DNA of 64,000 nucleotides from QPIN01 sp965224575 (GTDB lineage: Bacteria; Pseudomonadota; Gammaproteobacteria; Methylococcales; Methylomonadaceae). The notes under the pieces were generated by a model. The model did no database searches, was not told the origin of the DNA, and saw nothing but the letters and a program-made list of their open reading frames with translations. The position numbers and the translations under genes were made by a program. This document shows positions 9,356 through 19,132 of the stretch, piece by piece. The first letter of the stretch is position 1; each line of letters opens with the position of its first letter. The stretch lies in assembly GCA_965224575.1 (NCBI GenBank), contig CBDCZQ010000006.1:2976001-3040000 (forward strand), given 5' to 3'.

Positions 9356-10027
9356 ATGTTTAAACATGAGGCCTTATGGCAAGATAACTATCCTGAGTTT
9401 ATTAACTCTGAAGAGTCAGCGATGATCAGCTTGATGGAAAGTGCTACATTGGTTACTCTTCCAGAAGGACAACAAGTTTTTGCATCTGGCAGTATTTGTG
9501 AAAGTTATTTACTCTTATTAGAGGGATCTGTAAAGGCACAGTTAATATCGGAGAATGGCAGAGAAATGATGTTATATCAAATGTTTCCAGGTGATACATG
9601 TGTGTTAACAACATCTTGTTTATTGAGTGGTGATAGTTATCCTGCTGAAGCGTTTACTGAAGAAGATAGTTCTGCTTTTGTCATTTCTTCACACGCTTTT
9701 TATCGTTGCCTTGAACGATCTGCTTTTTTTCGTGAATTTGTTTTTAAGAATTTTGCAGCTAGATTATCAAATATAATTTGTCGTTTTGGCGATGTGGTGT
9801 TTGCTGGAATTGATAGTCGTTTGTCGAAAGAGTTATTGTGCGGCGAGACAAAAGTTTTAAAAATAACACATCAGGAATTAGCCACAAAATTAGGCTCTGC
9901 ACGAGAAGTGGTTTCTAGACATTTAAAACAGTTTGAGGCAAAAGGGTGGGTCAGTCTAAATAGAGGAACAATTACTATCATTGATAATGATTCTCTAAAT
10001 AAACTGACAAAAGGTGAAACTATATAA
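9356..10027 (+). CDS. Crp/Fnr-family transcription regulator
   Basis: 223 residues with an N-terminal cyclic-nucleotide-binding-like barrel (about 30-120, GSICESYLLLLEGSVKAQL) and a C-terminal winged helix (about 160-215). The helix-turn-helix contains ELATKLGSAREVVSRHLKQFE, the SAREVVSR type of recognition helix that resembles oxygen- or redox-linked family members. The N-terminal cysteine cluster of true FNR is absent; scattered Cys residues occur at about 48, 82 and 90. The effector is therefore unknown. It is divergent from the Fur-controlled porin operon and may regulate it or the neighbouring transhydrogenase. Confidence 0.85.
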   Translation: MFKHEALWQDNYPEFINSEESAMISLMESATLVTLPEGQQVFASGSICESYLLLLEGSVKAQLISENGREMMLYQMFPGDTCVLTTSCLLSGDSYPAEAFTEEDSSAFVISSHAFYRCLERSAFFREFVFKNFAARLSNIICRFGDVVFAGIDSRLSKELLCGETKVLKITHQELATKLGSAREVVSRHLKQFEAKGWVSLNRGTITIIDNDSLNKLTKGETI

Positions 10028-10218
10028 GTACTCGACCATAAATATTTTAACGTTTTACTTGTACTAAAAGCATAAGAACGGCTAAAGCTTTTCTAATCTT
10101 TTTTATCATCTTCTGCGTTGTATAAACAGTCGCGTAGCCAGCTATTTTCCTGCTTATGCGCCTTGAATATGATAAAAACCCTGCGTAAAACTGTTAAAAT
10201 ATTTATAGTCGAGTACTT
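10026..10218. repeat. Long inverted-repeat element B
   Basis: This element fills the gap between the convergent Crp/Fnr and pntB genes. The terminal arms of about 33 bases (10026-10058 and 10185-10218) are almost perfect reverse complements (AAGTACTCGAC, TAAATATTTTAAC, GTTTTAC). Inner arms TTTTTATCAT / ATGATAAAAA are also present. The centre, 10111-10162, contains CGCGTAGCCAGC and CTGCTTATGCGCC and aligns with the centre of the element at 46165. It could act as a bidirectional terminator; it may be a miniature mobile element. Confidence 0.8.
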
Positions 10219-10222
10219 GGTT

Positions 10223-11620
10223 CTACAAATACCTGTTCAAAGCCTTCAATACAGCTTGCATACTATCATTTGCATCACCAAATAACATTCGGGTGTTTTC
10301 GTGTACAAATAACGGATTTCCTACGCCAGCATACCCAGCTGCCATACTGCGTTTTAAAACAATAGTGGATGCACTTTTCCAGCATTCCAATACTGGCATA
10401 CCGGCAATAGGGCTATTCGGATCATCAAGTGCAGAGGGGTTTACAATATCATTAGCACCAATAACTATGGCTACATCAACATTAGGAAAGTCTTCATTTA
10501 TTTCGTCCATTTCATAGACAATATCATAAGGCACTTTAGCTTCTGCCAATAAAACATTCATATGTCCTGGCATCCGTCCAGCAACAGGGTGTATACCAAA
10601 TCGCACTGTTTTATCTTTTGCTCGCAAAAGTTTGCTTATTTCATTAACGGTATGTTGAGCTTGTGCTACTGCCATGCCATATCCCGGGATAATCATGATA
10701 TTTTTAGAATTGCTTAATAACTGGGCTGTTTCTTCAATTCCTATTTCTGTTATATCACCTTTAACCGATGCGGCTTCGCCACTTGATGAGCCAAACCCTC
10801 CTGCAATAACGCTAAGAAAGTGACGATTCATGGCGCGGCACATGATATAGCTTAAAATAGCACCACTACTTCCGACTAAAGCTCCGGTGACGATTAATAG
10901 ATCATTGCTAAGCATAAATCCAGTTGCAGCAGCAGCCCAGCCTGAATAGCTATTTAGCATAGAAACGACAACAGGCATATCAGCTCCACCGATAGCCATA
11001 ACCATATGTACGCCAAAAGCTAAAGCAATTAGAGTCATTAAAATTAAAGCAAAAGTACCCCCTCCAGTTTCTACACCTGACAAAAAAGCGCTACCTAGCC
11101 AGAATGTTGCGATTAACAAAGCCAGATTCAGTAAGTGCCGCGCGGGAAGTAAAAGGGGTTTTCCATCAATTTTTCCACAGAGTTTGCCAAAGGCAATAAC
11201 TGAGCCAGAAAAGGTGATAGCACCAATGAAAATACCAATGAAAATTTCGACCTCATGGATTGTTTTTTCTATTCCTACTAATGCATTAGAGCTATCAAAA
11301 AAATTAGCATACCCGACCAATACGGCTGCCATCCCGACTAAACTGTGCATTAAAGCGACTAGTTCAGGCATTTGAGTCATTTCAACTTTTAAGGCAGCTT
11401 TTGTGCCTATAAACCCACCTATGGTTAAGGCAAGAATCAAAACTACATATGAATTAACTGCATCGCTCAATAGGGTCGCTATAATGGCAATGGTCATACC
11501 AGCCATTCCATAATAATTGCCTTGACGAGCCGTTTCTTGGCTACTTAATCCGCTTAAACTTAAAATAAAAAGAATAGAAGCAGCAACATAAGACATTGTG
11601 ACTAAACCTTGTGATATCAT
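10223..11620 (-). CDS. pntB: NAD(P) transhydrogenase subunit beta
   Basis: Inner-membrane and NADP(H)-binding subunit of the proton-translocating transhydrogenase, which drives NADPH formation from NADH with the proton gradient. 465 residues: about nine membrane segments (residues 1-265) precede the cytoplasmic domain III. That domain has GYGMAVAQAQH, the GIHPVAGRMPGHMNVLLAEA NADP loop, VAIVIGANDIVNP and the terminal KRSMAAGYAGVGNPLF. It is preceded by pntA with a 9-base gap. In a C1 metabolism the complex would supply NADPH for biosynthesis. Confidence 0.96.
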   Translation of the reverse strand: MISQGLVTMSYVAASILFILSLSGLSSQETARQGNYYGMAGMTIAIIATLLSDAVNSYVVLILALTIGGFIGTKAALKVEMTQMPELVALMHSLVGMAAVLVGYANFFDSSNALVGIEKTIHEVEIFIGIFIGAITFSGSVIAFGKLCGKIDGKPLLLPARHLLNLALLIATFWLGSAFLSGVETGGGTFALILMTLIALAFGVHMVMAIGGADMPVVVSMLNSYSGWAAAATGFMLSNDLLIVTGALVGSSGAILSYIMCRAMNRHFLSVIAGGFGSSSGEAASVKGDITEIGIEETAQLLSNSKNIMIIPGYGMAVAQAQHTVNEISKLLRAKDKTVRFGIHPVAGRMPGHMNVLLAEAKVPYDIVYEMDEINEDFPNVDVAIVIGANDIVNPSALDDPNSPIAGMPVLECWKSASTIVLKRSMAAGYAGVGNPLFVHENTRMLFGDANDSMQAVLKALNRYL

Positions 11621-11629
11621 GTTTTTCTC

Positions 11630-13201
11630 CTATTTTCTGAACATTTCAAGCATACGACGAGTGACTAAAAATCCACCGGCAATATTGATTGATGCAATTA
11701 AAATGGCTAACCCCGACAGCAAGGTAATAAAGAAACCGGGAGCAGAAATTTGTACTACCGCACCAATGATGATGATACCGCTAATAGCATTAGTTACACT
11801 CATTAAAGGAGTATGTAATGATGCTGAAACATTCCAGATGACTTGGTAACCTATAAAACAAGCAAGAACAAAGACAGTAAAGTGAGACATAAAGGATGCA
11901 GGCGCAACAGAACCTAAAGAAAATAAAGCACCACCTATAATCAACAAGGGTAACAATTGTTTTACGGCTTCAGGAAGGAGTGATTCTTTTTCTTTTATAT
12001 CGTTCTTTTCTGTAGTAGATGTTTCTGTTTTTAGGGAGGGCTTAGGTGAAACTGATAATGTTGGGGCAGGGGGTGGCCAGGTTATTTTTCCTGCTTTAAT
12101 CACAGTGGTGCCTCGAATGACTTCATCATCCATATTGACATCAATTTTTCCATCCTTATTAGGGCATAATTCAGTAAGGAGATGTCTTAAATTGGTCGCA
12201 TATAGCTGGCTGGATTGGGCTGCCAGTCGGCTAGGTAAGTCGGTATAACCTATTAAAGTAACACCGTGTTTAATAACCACTTTATTTTTTTCTGTTAGTG
12301 CGCAGTTTCCTCCTTGTTCAGCAGCAAGATCAACGACGACACTGCCTGCCTTCATTGTTTCAAGCATTCCTTCTGTGATAAGTTTAGGCGCTGGTTTTCC
12401 AGGAATTAATGCAGTGGTTATAATGATGTCCACTTCCATTGCTTGGCGGGCAAATAATGCCATTTCTGCTTCAATAAATTCCTTGGACATAGTTTTAGCA
12501 TACCCTCCTGCTCCTGAACCGTCTTCTTCAAAGTCCAGCATTAAGAACTCAGCATCCATGCTTTCTATTTGTTCTTTTACTTCAGGACGGGTATCAAAAG
12601 CACGAACGATGGCTCCCATACTTTTAGCTGCACCGATAGCAGCTAATCCAGCAACACCCGCACCAATCACTAATATTTTTGCTGGAGGAACTTTACCGGC
12701 GGCAGTAATCTGGCCAGTAAAAAAACGGCCAAAATGCTGAGCTGCTTCAACAACTGCACGATAGCCAGCAATATTAGCCATAGAACTTAATGCATCTAGC
12801 TTTTGTGATCTAGAAATCCGAGGTACGCTATCCATTGCTAAAACAGTCATTTCTCTAGCTGCTAGTTTTTGCATTAAATCATTATTCTGGGCTGGCCAGA
12901 TAAAACCGATTAAATGTTTACCTTTTGATAATAATTCAGTTTCATCAATGGCTAATTCTGGATGCGATTCTGGAGGGCGGACTTTCATTATAATATCCGC
13001 ATTTTTCCATAAGGTTTTTGCATTTTTTCTTATCGTACAGCCAGCTTCTTTATAGGCTTCATCTGAAAAATTTGATTGCAGTCCTGCACCACTTTCAATA
13101 TTGATTTCGAAACCGAGCTTAATGATTTTTTCAGCAACATCTGGCGTGGTTGCAACACGTTTTTCACCTGGGTGAATTTCTTTTGGTATACCTAGTTTCA
13201 T
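11630..13201 (-). CDS. pntA: NAD(P) transhydrogenase subunit alpha
   Basis: 523 residues, single-chain alpha subunit as in E. coli rather than the split form of some Alphaproteobacteria. The N-terminal domain I (about 1-380) has the start MKLGIPKEIHPGEKRV and a Rossmann loop VIGAGVAGLAAIGAAKSMGA for NAD(H). A variable acidic/Ser/Thr-rich linker (about 385-415) and four membrane segments (about 418-515) follow. It is translated first, with pntB directly after. Divergent from the response-regulator gene at 13399 across about 200 bases where no operator was recognised. Confidence 0.96.
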   Translation of the reverse strand: MKLGIPKEIHPGEKRVATTPDVAEKIIKLGFEINIESGAGLQSNFSDEAYKEAGCTIRKNAKTLWKNADIIMKVRPPESHPELAIDETELLSKGKHLIGFIWPAQNNDLMQKLAAREMTVLAMDSVPRISRSQKLDALSSMANIAGYRAVVEAAQHFGRFFTGQITAAGKVPPAKILVIGAGVAGLAAIGAAKSMGAIVRAFDTRPEVKEQIESMDAEFLMLDFEEDGSGAGGYAKTMSKEFIEAEMALFARQAMEVDIIITTALIPGKPAPKLITEGMLETMKAGSVVVDLAAEQGGNCALTEKNKVVIKHGVTLIGYTDLPSRLAAQSSQLYATNLRHLLTELCPNKDGKIDVNMDDEVIRGTTVIKAGKITWPPPAPTLSVSPKPSLKTETSTTEKNDIKEKESLLPEAVKQLLPLLIIGGALFSLGSVAPASFMSHFTVFVLACFIGYQVIWNVSASLHTPLMSVTNAISGIIIIGAVVQISAPGFFITLLSGLAILIASINIAGGFLVTRRMLEMFRK

Positions 13202-13398
13202 AGAGTCCTCTTTTTATTATTGATTTAATATGATCTTGGAAAAATCAGTTGAGCGCGGATTTTTCTAGGATAATCAGACTTACATGCTTGAGCATATGAA
13301 ATCAGACGGTAAATTTCAACTTATATTTAGTAAGAATAGATAGTTTGTATCAAATTAAGCTAAACTATTAAATATTTAAAGCTTATTTATTTTTTTTA

Positions 13399-14328
13399 AT
13401 GAAAGTATTAGTTGTTGATGATAGTAAAACTATTCGGGCATTAATGGCTGAGTGCGCTAAAACTCTTGGGCATGAAGTTTTTCATGCAGAGACAGGGGAA
13501 CAAGCATTAAAGATTATTCAAGAACACAATATTGACCTTGTATTAATGGACGTAGAAATGCCAGGTCTAGATGGGTTTGAAACAACTTATGCAATAAGAT
13601 CTATGGAAAATATAGAATGGTTCCCAATCATTTTTATTTCTAGCAAAATAGATGATGATTCATTTGCTAAAGGTATTTTATCGGGTGGAGATGCTTATTT
13701 ACAAAAACCTATCAACCCGTTACGACTTCAACTAACGATCACTGCAATGGAACGTATTTATATGATGCGTCAAAAATTACATAAAACCCAAGAAGAGTTG
13801 ATTGTTGCTAATAAAGAATTAAAGTTACTAGCTTCATTCGATGATTTAACTGATATGCCAAATCGACGTAACTTTAATGAAACATTAAATAGACAATTTC
13901 TTTTAGCAAAAAGAAATAAAAGCACTTTAGCTTTTATAATGTGTGATATTGATTTTTTTAAACTTTTCAATGATTATTATGGGCATCAAAGTGGGGATGA
14001 ATGTTTAACAACTGTTGCAAAAGCTATTGGCTCTGTTCCTGATCGACCAACGGATAAGGCTTGTCGATATGGAGGTGAAGAATTTGCAGTTATTCTTCCT
14101 GATACTAATAGAATTGGGGGTATTGTTGTTGCAGAAAAGGTGAGGCAGGCAGTTTTAGACCTAGCTATAGAACACAATGAATCCAAAATAGGGCCTTATG
14201 TCTCCTTGAGCTTAGGTTTAGCTGTTTATACAGGTCAATTTGAAACAAAGGAAGAACTTATTAAAGCAGCGGATGATGCACTCTATAGAGCTAAAGGTAA
14301 TGGGCGAAATCGTGTGGAGAGCTATTAA
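13399..14328 (+). CDS. Response regulator with GGDEF output
   Basis: Single-domain receiver (about 1-120) with Asp51 as phosphoacceptor (LVLMDVEMPG), acidic pair at 7-8 and KP near residue 104. A short helical linker and a diguanylate cyclase domain (about 145-305) follow, with signature YGGEEF, an active variant of GGDEF. 309 residues; likely forms c-di-GMP upon phosphorylation (PleD/WspR-like logic). No cognate kinase is adjacent. The 3' end overlaps the next gene by about 29 bases if that gene starts at 14300. Confidence 0.88.
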   Translation: MKVLVVDDSKTIRALMAECAKTLGHEVFHAETGEQALKIIQEHNIDLVLMDVEMPGLDGFETTYAIRSMENIEWFPIIFISSKIDDDSFAKGILSGGDAYLQKPINPLRLQLTITAMERIYMMRQKLHKTQEELIVANKELKLLASFDDLTDMPNRRNFNETLNRQFLLAKRNKSTLAFIMCDIDFFKLFNDYYGHQSGDECLTTVAKAIGSVPDRPTDKACRYGGEEFAVILPDTNRIGGIVVAEKVRQAVLDLAIEHNESKIGPYVSLSLGLAVYTGQFETKEELIKAADDALYRAKGNGRNRVESY

Positions 14329-15970
14329 AGAATGTGCAAGTTATTTAATTCCCATTCCTAACCATAAATCACAAATGTATTTAGCAAAAGATTTTATAGA
14401 AACTTCTGAAGGATTAGTTTTTGCAGTTGTGGAAAGTGGGGAGGAAAATGGGAAAATTCTCTGTTTTCTTAGGTATATTCGTCATAATGAGAACTGGGAA
14501 AAACTTAATACAATACAAGCAAATCTTCTTCTTAGAAAGGATTATCCTGAATATTTATATTACTCTCAGATTAAACAGGCCCATTGTCATGCTGTAGCTT
14601 TAGATAAAATAGATAAGCATCATGAGCCTAGAAAAAGATTGAAAAAATTATTGGCAAATTCTGCCTCTAATGATGTCGTTGAATTTGATGTAGTAAAATT
14701 ATGTCATTTGTTTAATAAATATGGGCTTGATCTGGAAGAGCTAGGTGTTACTGGTTCAATTCTTATTAGAGCACAAAATCAAAGTTCAGATATTGATCTG
14801 GTGTTTTACTCTAGAAAGGCGTTTAACCATGGCAGAGATATCACAAAGAAATTAATTCAACATGGAGATTGTTTTGAATTAAATGAGGCGCAATGGATGG
14901 AATCCTTTGACCGACGTTCTTGCGAATTAAGTTTTAAAGAATATATATGGCATGAAAAACGTAAATTTAATAAAGCAATTATTAATCACCGAAAAATAGA
15001 TTTCAGTTTTGTTTCAAAAACCATTCAAACAGTAACAACAAAAAATTATAAAAAATTAGAAAAAGTGCAATTGAAAGTTCAGATAATAGATGACACTTTA
15101 GCTTTTGATTATCCGGCAGAGTTTTCGATTCGGCATCAGCAGATTAGTTCTATTGTTAGTTACACGGCAACTTATACAGGACAGGCAAAAGTTGGTGAGT
15201 GGGTGGAGGTGGCTGGAATGTTAGAGCAAGATAATAAAGGTGAAAAACGTATTGTAGTCGGCTCCAGTCGGGAGGCTGAAGGTGAGTATATTAAAGTATT
15301 CACTAGTAATCATATAAAACTTCCACGTTTTTCAGCTGTTATTTTTGATATGGATGGCTTGGTTCTTGATACAGAAATGACTTATTTTATTGCCTGGCAG
15401 AAAGCGGCAAACGAAATGGGAGTCAGTTTTAGTGATGAATTTTGTTTATCGCTATCTGGTTTGCAATTTCAAGATATGGAAAACCAGTTAATAAAACATT
15501 ATGGTGTTGATTTTGATTTAAAACAATTTGCAAGGTTAAGTGGAGAATTTTGGAGAAAATATGTAAATCAAAAGGGTATACCGATAAAAAAAGGTTTTTT
15601 TAATTTAATTAATCAATTTAAAGAAAAAAATATATCTTTTTGTTTAGCAACAAATAGTAGAAAAGAAATTGCTCTTGAATGTTTGGAATTAGCTAATCTT
15701 GCTAGTATATTTTCTTCCGTTATAACAAGAGACCATGTTAATAATGGAAAGCCTAAACCGGATGTCTTTATAGAAGCTGCAAAAGTATTGCAACAGCCAA
15801 TCAACCGATGCTTGGTGTTAGAAGATTCTGCCATAGGGGTTGAAGCAGCAGTCAATGCGGGCGCACCTAATGTGTTTATTCCTTCCGTTCTTCCTGTAGA
15901 GAGAGCCACTGTTAATTTAGCCGATTGTTTTATGATGGATTTAGATCAATTAGCAGAACTGATTAATTAG
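14300..15970 (+). CDS. Archaeal-type nucleotidyltransferase fused to HAD phosphatase
   Basis: About 556 residues from the ATG at 14300 (MGEIVWRAIKECA); a TTG at 14240 would add 20 residues wholly inside the previous gene. The N-terminal half (about 1-330) resembles archaeal nucleotidyltransferase-domain proteins: DFIETSEGLVFAVVE near the start, then GVTGSILIR and SSDIDLVFYS, which fits the GS...DxD pattern of the pol-beta fold. The C-terminal part (about 345-556) is a HAD subfamily IA hydrolase with motif I DMDGLVLDTE, a Thr/Ser motif II (CLATNSR), Lys in GKPKPD and the VLEDSAIGVEAA acidic motif. The methanopterin gene follows 49 bases later, so a role in that cofactor pathway is an attractive guess only. 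The fusion is unusual. Confidence 0.75.
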   Translation: MGEIVWRAIKECASYLIPIPNHKSQMYLAKDFIETSEGLVFAVVESGEENGKILCFLRYIRHNENWEKLNTIQANLLLRKDYPEYLYYSQIKQAHCHAVALDKIDKHHEPRKRLKKLLANSASNDVVEFDVVKLCHLFNKYGLDLEELGVTGSILIRAQNQSSDIDLVFYSRKAFNHGRDITKKLIQHGDCFELNEAQWMESFDRRSCELSFKEYIWHEKRKFNKAIINHRKIDFSFVSKTIQTVTTKNYKKLEKVQLKVQIIDDTLAFDYPAEFSIRHQQISSIVSYTATYTGQAKVGEWVEVAGMLEQDNKGEKRIVVGSSREAEGEYIKVFTSNHIKLPRFSAVIFDMDGLVLDTEMTYFIAWQKAANEMGVSFSDEFCLSLSGLQFQDMENQLIKHYGVDFDLKQFARLSGEFWRKYVNQKGIPIKKGFFNLINQFKEKNISFCLATNSRKEIALECLELANLASIFSSVITRDHVNNGKPKPDVFIEAAKVLQQPINRCLVLEDSAIGVEAAVNAGAPNVFIPSVLPVERATVNLADCFMMDLDQLAELIN

Positions 15971-16019
15971 TTCTTCTGTATAATTCATTATTATTTATGA
16001 ATACCTAATTGCCTTTATT

Positions 16020-16982
16020 TTGAAAGTGTCAGATAGAAAAATTTCTGTTATTGCTCCAGCTAGATTGCACATGGGATTTATTGATTTAAGTGGTTCCTTA
16101 GGACGTCATTTTGGAAGTATTGGTGTGGCATTGGATGATATAGCTACACGGCTTTCTATGGTGACTTCAGATAAATTAATTGTTACAGGGCAATCAGCAG
16201 AAAGAGCTAAAAAATGCACTCGGGCTTTATGTAAAATATTAAAAGTTTCAGATCAATTAAAAATAGAAATAGAAACAGCTATTCCAGAACATGTTGGGCT
16301 CGGCTCTGGTACACAAATGTCATTGGCTATTGGGTCTGCTTTAAATGCTTTTTATGAGTTAGGATTGAGTGTTCGGGACATTGCTCAACTAACAGATAGG
16401 GGCATGCGATCAGGAATTGGTATAGGCGTATTTGAGCAGGGTGGTTTGGTGGTTGATGGAGGCAGGGGAGAGTTTACTGAAACTCCTCCTGTCATTTCAC
16501 ATATGGATATACCAGAGCAGTGGCGTTTTATTTTAGTTTTAGACCAAAGAGGGCAGGGTTTTTATGGTGATGAGGAAATCAATGCCTTTAAAGAATTACC
16601 TGTTTTTCCTGCTGAGGAAGCAGCAAGGTTATGTTATTTGTTAATGATGCAAGGGCTACCGGCTGTTGCTGAACAAGATATTGCTAAGTTTGGAGCTGTG
16701 ATAACTCAGTTACAACAATCAGTGGGTAAGCATTTTGCATCTGTACAAGGTAGTGTTTTTACTAGTGGTGAGGTTGCAGAAGTGTTGCAGTGGTTGAAAC
16801 AACAAGGGGCAGTCGCTATTGGTCAAACATCATGGGGGCCAACAGGTTTTTGTGCTGTTGATAATGCCAAACAGGCTGATTTTTTAATATTAAAAATGCA
16901 ACAAAAGTTTGCCCATTTTAAGCAGTTAAGTTTTGTTACTACTAGTGCGAGAAATAGTGGTGGTGATGTTTTTTTAGATTAA
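16020..16982 (+). CDS. mptG: Beta-ribofuranosylaminobenzene 5'-phosphate synthase
   Basis: GHMP-superfamily enzyme that joins 4-hydroxybenzoate or p-aminobenzoate with PRPP, releasing CO2 and pyrophosphate, the first committed step to tetrahydromethanopterin. 320 residues with N-terminal APARLHMGFIDL, the glycine-rich ATP-like loop PEHVGLGSGTQMSLA and the family stretch GIGVFEQGGLVVDGG. Outside archaea the gene occurs in methylotrophs and methanotrophs, where tetrahydromethanopterin carries formaldehyde carbon. It begins with TTG at 16020 (or GTG at 16026); neither has a convincing ribosome site. Co-directional with the preceding fusion gene. Confidence 0.9.
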   Translation: MKVSDRKISVIAPARLHMGFIDLSGSLGRHFGSIGVALDDIATRLSMVTSDKLIVTGQSAERAKKCTRALCKILKVSDQLKIEIETAIPEHVGLGSGTQMSLAIGSALNAFYELGLSVRDIAQLTDRGMRSGIGIGVFEQGGLVVDGGRGEFTETPPVISHMDIPEQWRFILVLDQRGQGFYGDEEINAFKELPVFPAEEAARLCYLLMMQGLPAVAEQDIAKFGAVITQLQQSVGKHFASVQGSVFTSGEVAEVLQWLKQQGAVAIGQTSWGPTGFCAVDNAKQADFLILKMQQKFAHFKQLSFVTTSARNSGGDVFLD

Positions 16983-17113
16983 TAAAGGTGTCCTAAAAGT
17001 AATGAAAGCATTAAAAGTGTTAACTAATTCAAGAATTATTTAGAGCTACTTTTAAATACTCAAGAGTCTGCTAGTCTTAAGCGTAGAGAAATTATGCGTA
17101 TTTAGGATGAGCG

Positions 17114-19117
17114 ATGAGCAGTAGAATAGCTAAATTTAAACAATATTTAACACTATTTTCCATTTATCTAATTTGTATTTCAACTGCAAATTCTGATCAA
17201 AATGATCTACTTGGATTAAGTGTGGAAGACCTCCTGAACGTAGAGGTTATTTCTGTTGCAAAAAAAGCAAAATCACTTAATGATTCCCCTGCAGCAATTT
17301 TTGTTATCAGTCAGAATGATATAAAAAGAATTGGGGCAACATCAATACCGGAAGCTTTACGTTTAGCACCTGGTATAGACGTATCTCGAATTGATTCAAA
17401 TAAATGGGCAGTGAGTGCCAGAGGTTTTAACGGTCGATTTTCCAATAAACTGCTGGTTTTAATTGATGGTCGTAACACATATACAAGAGCCTTTGCCGGT
17501 GTTTATTGGGAAAATCAAGATGTAATGCTGGAAGATGTTGATCGGATAGAAGTAATTCGTGGGCCAGGCGCAACATTATGGGGAGCTAATGCAGTTAATG
17601 GCGTTATCAATATAATTACTAAACATTCTGCAGATACACAGGGTGGGTTACTCGCTTCTGGGTTTGGTTCAGAAGAACAAGGTTTTGGGGCTTTACGTTA
17701 TGGAACAAAATTAAGTGCTGACACCTCGGCTAGACTTTATGTAAAAGGGTTTAATCGTGATGAAAGCACGACCCAATTAGGGGATAGAGCTGGAGATGAT
17801 TGGGATAAGGTTCAAGGTGGATTTAGAGTGGATTCACAGCTGTCGTTGCAAGATTCTTTAACTGTGCAAGGGGATGTCTACTCTAGCGATATCAATCAAA
17901 AGACCACGCTTCCAACAGTTTCACCACCCTATCAAAAAACTTTTGATGAAAACATTGATAGTTTTGGTGGAAATCTATTAATGCGTCATCAGCATACTTT
18001 TTCTTCAACATCTGATTATTCATTACAAGTTTTCTATGATTTTTATGAACGGGATGAATTTTTTCTTAAAGAAAGTCGCCATAGTCTGGATGTGGATTTT
18101 CAGCATCGTTTTGGATTATTAGAATGGAATGATGTGGTTTGGGGATTGGGTTATCGTTATAACCATGATGATTTTGTTTCTAGCACTTTTGCAACGATTA
18201 GTCCTCTTAGCCGAAATGATCAGCTTTTTAGTGCATTTGTACAGGATGAAATTACATTAATTGACGATACGCTATGGCTTACCGTTGGTTCAAAAATAGA
18301 ACATAATGATTACAGTGGTTTTGAAGTACAACCAACGGCCAGGTTGATATGGAAGCCTCATCAACAACATCGTTTATGGGGTGGAGTATCAAGAGCAGTT
18401 AGAACACCTTCAAGGTTAGAGCATAATTCAACTTTTTTGCAAAGAGTCATCCCTGCTCAGTCAGCAACAATGCCAGCAATAGCAATTAGGCTTGATCAAA
18501 GTAACATTTTAAATTCAGAGGAAGTGATCAGTTATGAAGTAGGCTATCGAACAACCTTTATAGATAATGTGTCGATAGATTTTACGGCTTTTTATAATGA
18601 TTATGATGAACTGAGGTCAGGAGATTTAGCGAATCCTATTTTTATGGGTAGTTATGTTGAGGTACCAATTATAGTTAGTAACAATAATAGTGGGCATACC
18701 TATGGATTTGAAATAGCAACAGTCTGGCAAATGCTGGATTGGTGGCGCTGGGATGCTAATTATAATTTATTAAAAACAGGTTTTTCTCAACAAGATGCAG
18801 TTGACCAGCTTGGTTCTAGTCCGCAGCAAAGAGTGTCATTACGTAGCGTAATATCTCCTTGGCAAGATGTTGATGTTGACCTGTTGTTTAGATATGTAGA
18901 TGAAAATGTTGTTGCCAGCTCGTTTGGAACAGCGTTTATTAAGGATTATGTTTCTCTGGATATTCGCTTAGCTTGGCGGCCAATAAAGGGTGTTGAATTG
19001 TCATTGGTTGGTCAGAACTTATTGGCAGAGCAACACCTTGAATATAGGCAGGAAAATTTTGTCCAGGATACATCAATAGATCGTGGTGTATATGGAAAAC
19101 TGGTTTGGGAATTCTAA
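17114..19117 (+). CDS. TonB-dependent outer-membrane receptor
   Basis: 667 residues. A signal peptide (about 1-27, ending ANS) is followed by a TonB-box-like region and a plug domain (about 45-170, SPAAIFVISQNDIKRIG, RGFNGRFSNKLLVLIDGR, VIRGPGATLWGANAVNGVI) and a 22-strand barrel ending in aromatic VWEF. It starts the unit receptor / YfiR-like / hybrid kinase / GGDEF-EAL regulator, all closely spaced on the same strand. Such receptors usually feed signalling rather than nutrient uptake alone. No Fur box was seen upstream. An AGGA at about 17104 supports the ATG at 17114. Confidence 0.88.
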   Translation: MSSRIAKFKQYLTLFSIYLICISTANSDQNDLLGLSVEDLLNVEVISVAKKAKSLNDSPAAIFVISQNDIKRIGATSIPEALRLAPGIDVSRIDSNKWAVSARGFNGRFSNKLLVLIDGRNTYTRAFAGVYWENQDVMLEDVDRIEVIRGPGATLWGANAVNGVINIITKHSADTQGGLLASGFGSEEQGFGALRYGTKLSADTSARLYVKGFNRDESTTQLGDRAGDDWDKVQGGFRVDSQLSLQDSLTVQGDVYSSDINQKTTLPTVSPPYQKTFDENIDSFGGNLLMRHQHTFSSTSDYSLQVFYDFYERDEFFLKESRHSLDVDFQHRFGLLEWNDVVWGLGYRYNHDDFVSSTFATISPLSRNDQLFSAFVQDEITLIDDTLWLTVGSKIEHNDYSGFEVQPTARLIWKPHQQHRLWGGVSRAVRTPSRLEHNSTFLQRVIPAQSATMPAIAIRLDQSNILNSEEVISYEVGYRTTFIDNVSIDFTAFYNDYDELRSGDLANPIFMGSYVEVPIIVSNNNSGHTYGFEIATVWQMLDWWRWDANYNLLKTGFSQQDAVDQLGSSPQQRVSLRSVISPWQDVDVDLLFRYVDENVVASSFGTAFIKDYVSLDIRLAWRPIKGVELSLVGQNLLAEQHLEYRQENFVQDTSIDRGVYGKLVWEF

Positions 19118-19132
19118 GGGTTATTGCTTAGC

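Noticed and set aside
12375..12740. 121-codon frame opposite pntA
   Set aside because: Shadow of a conserved gene; composition follows from pntA codons.
14240..14328. Fusion or frameshift between the GGDEF gene and the nucleotidyltransferase gene
   Set aside because: Both proteins are complete with good ends; the overlap is a normal short one if the second starts at 14300.
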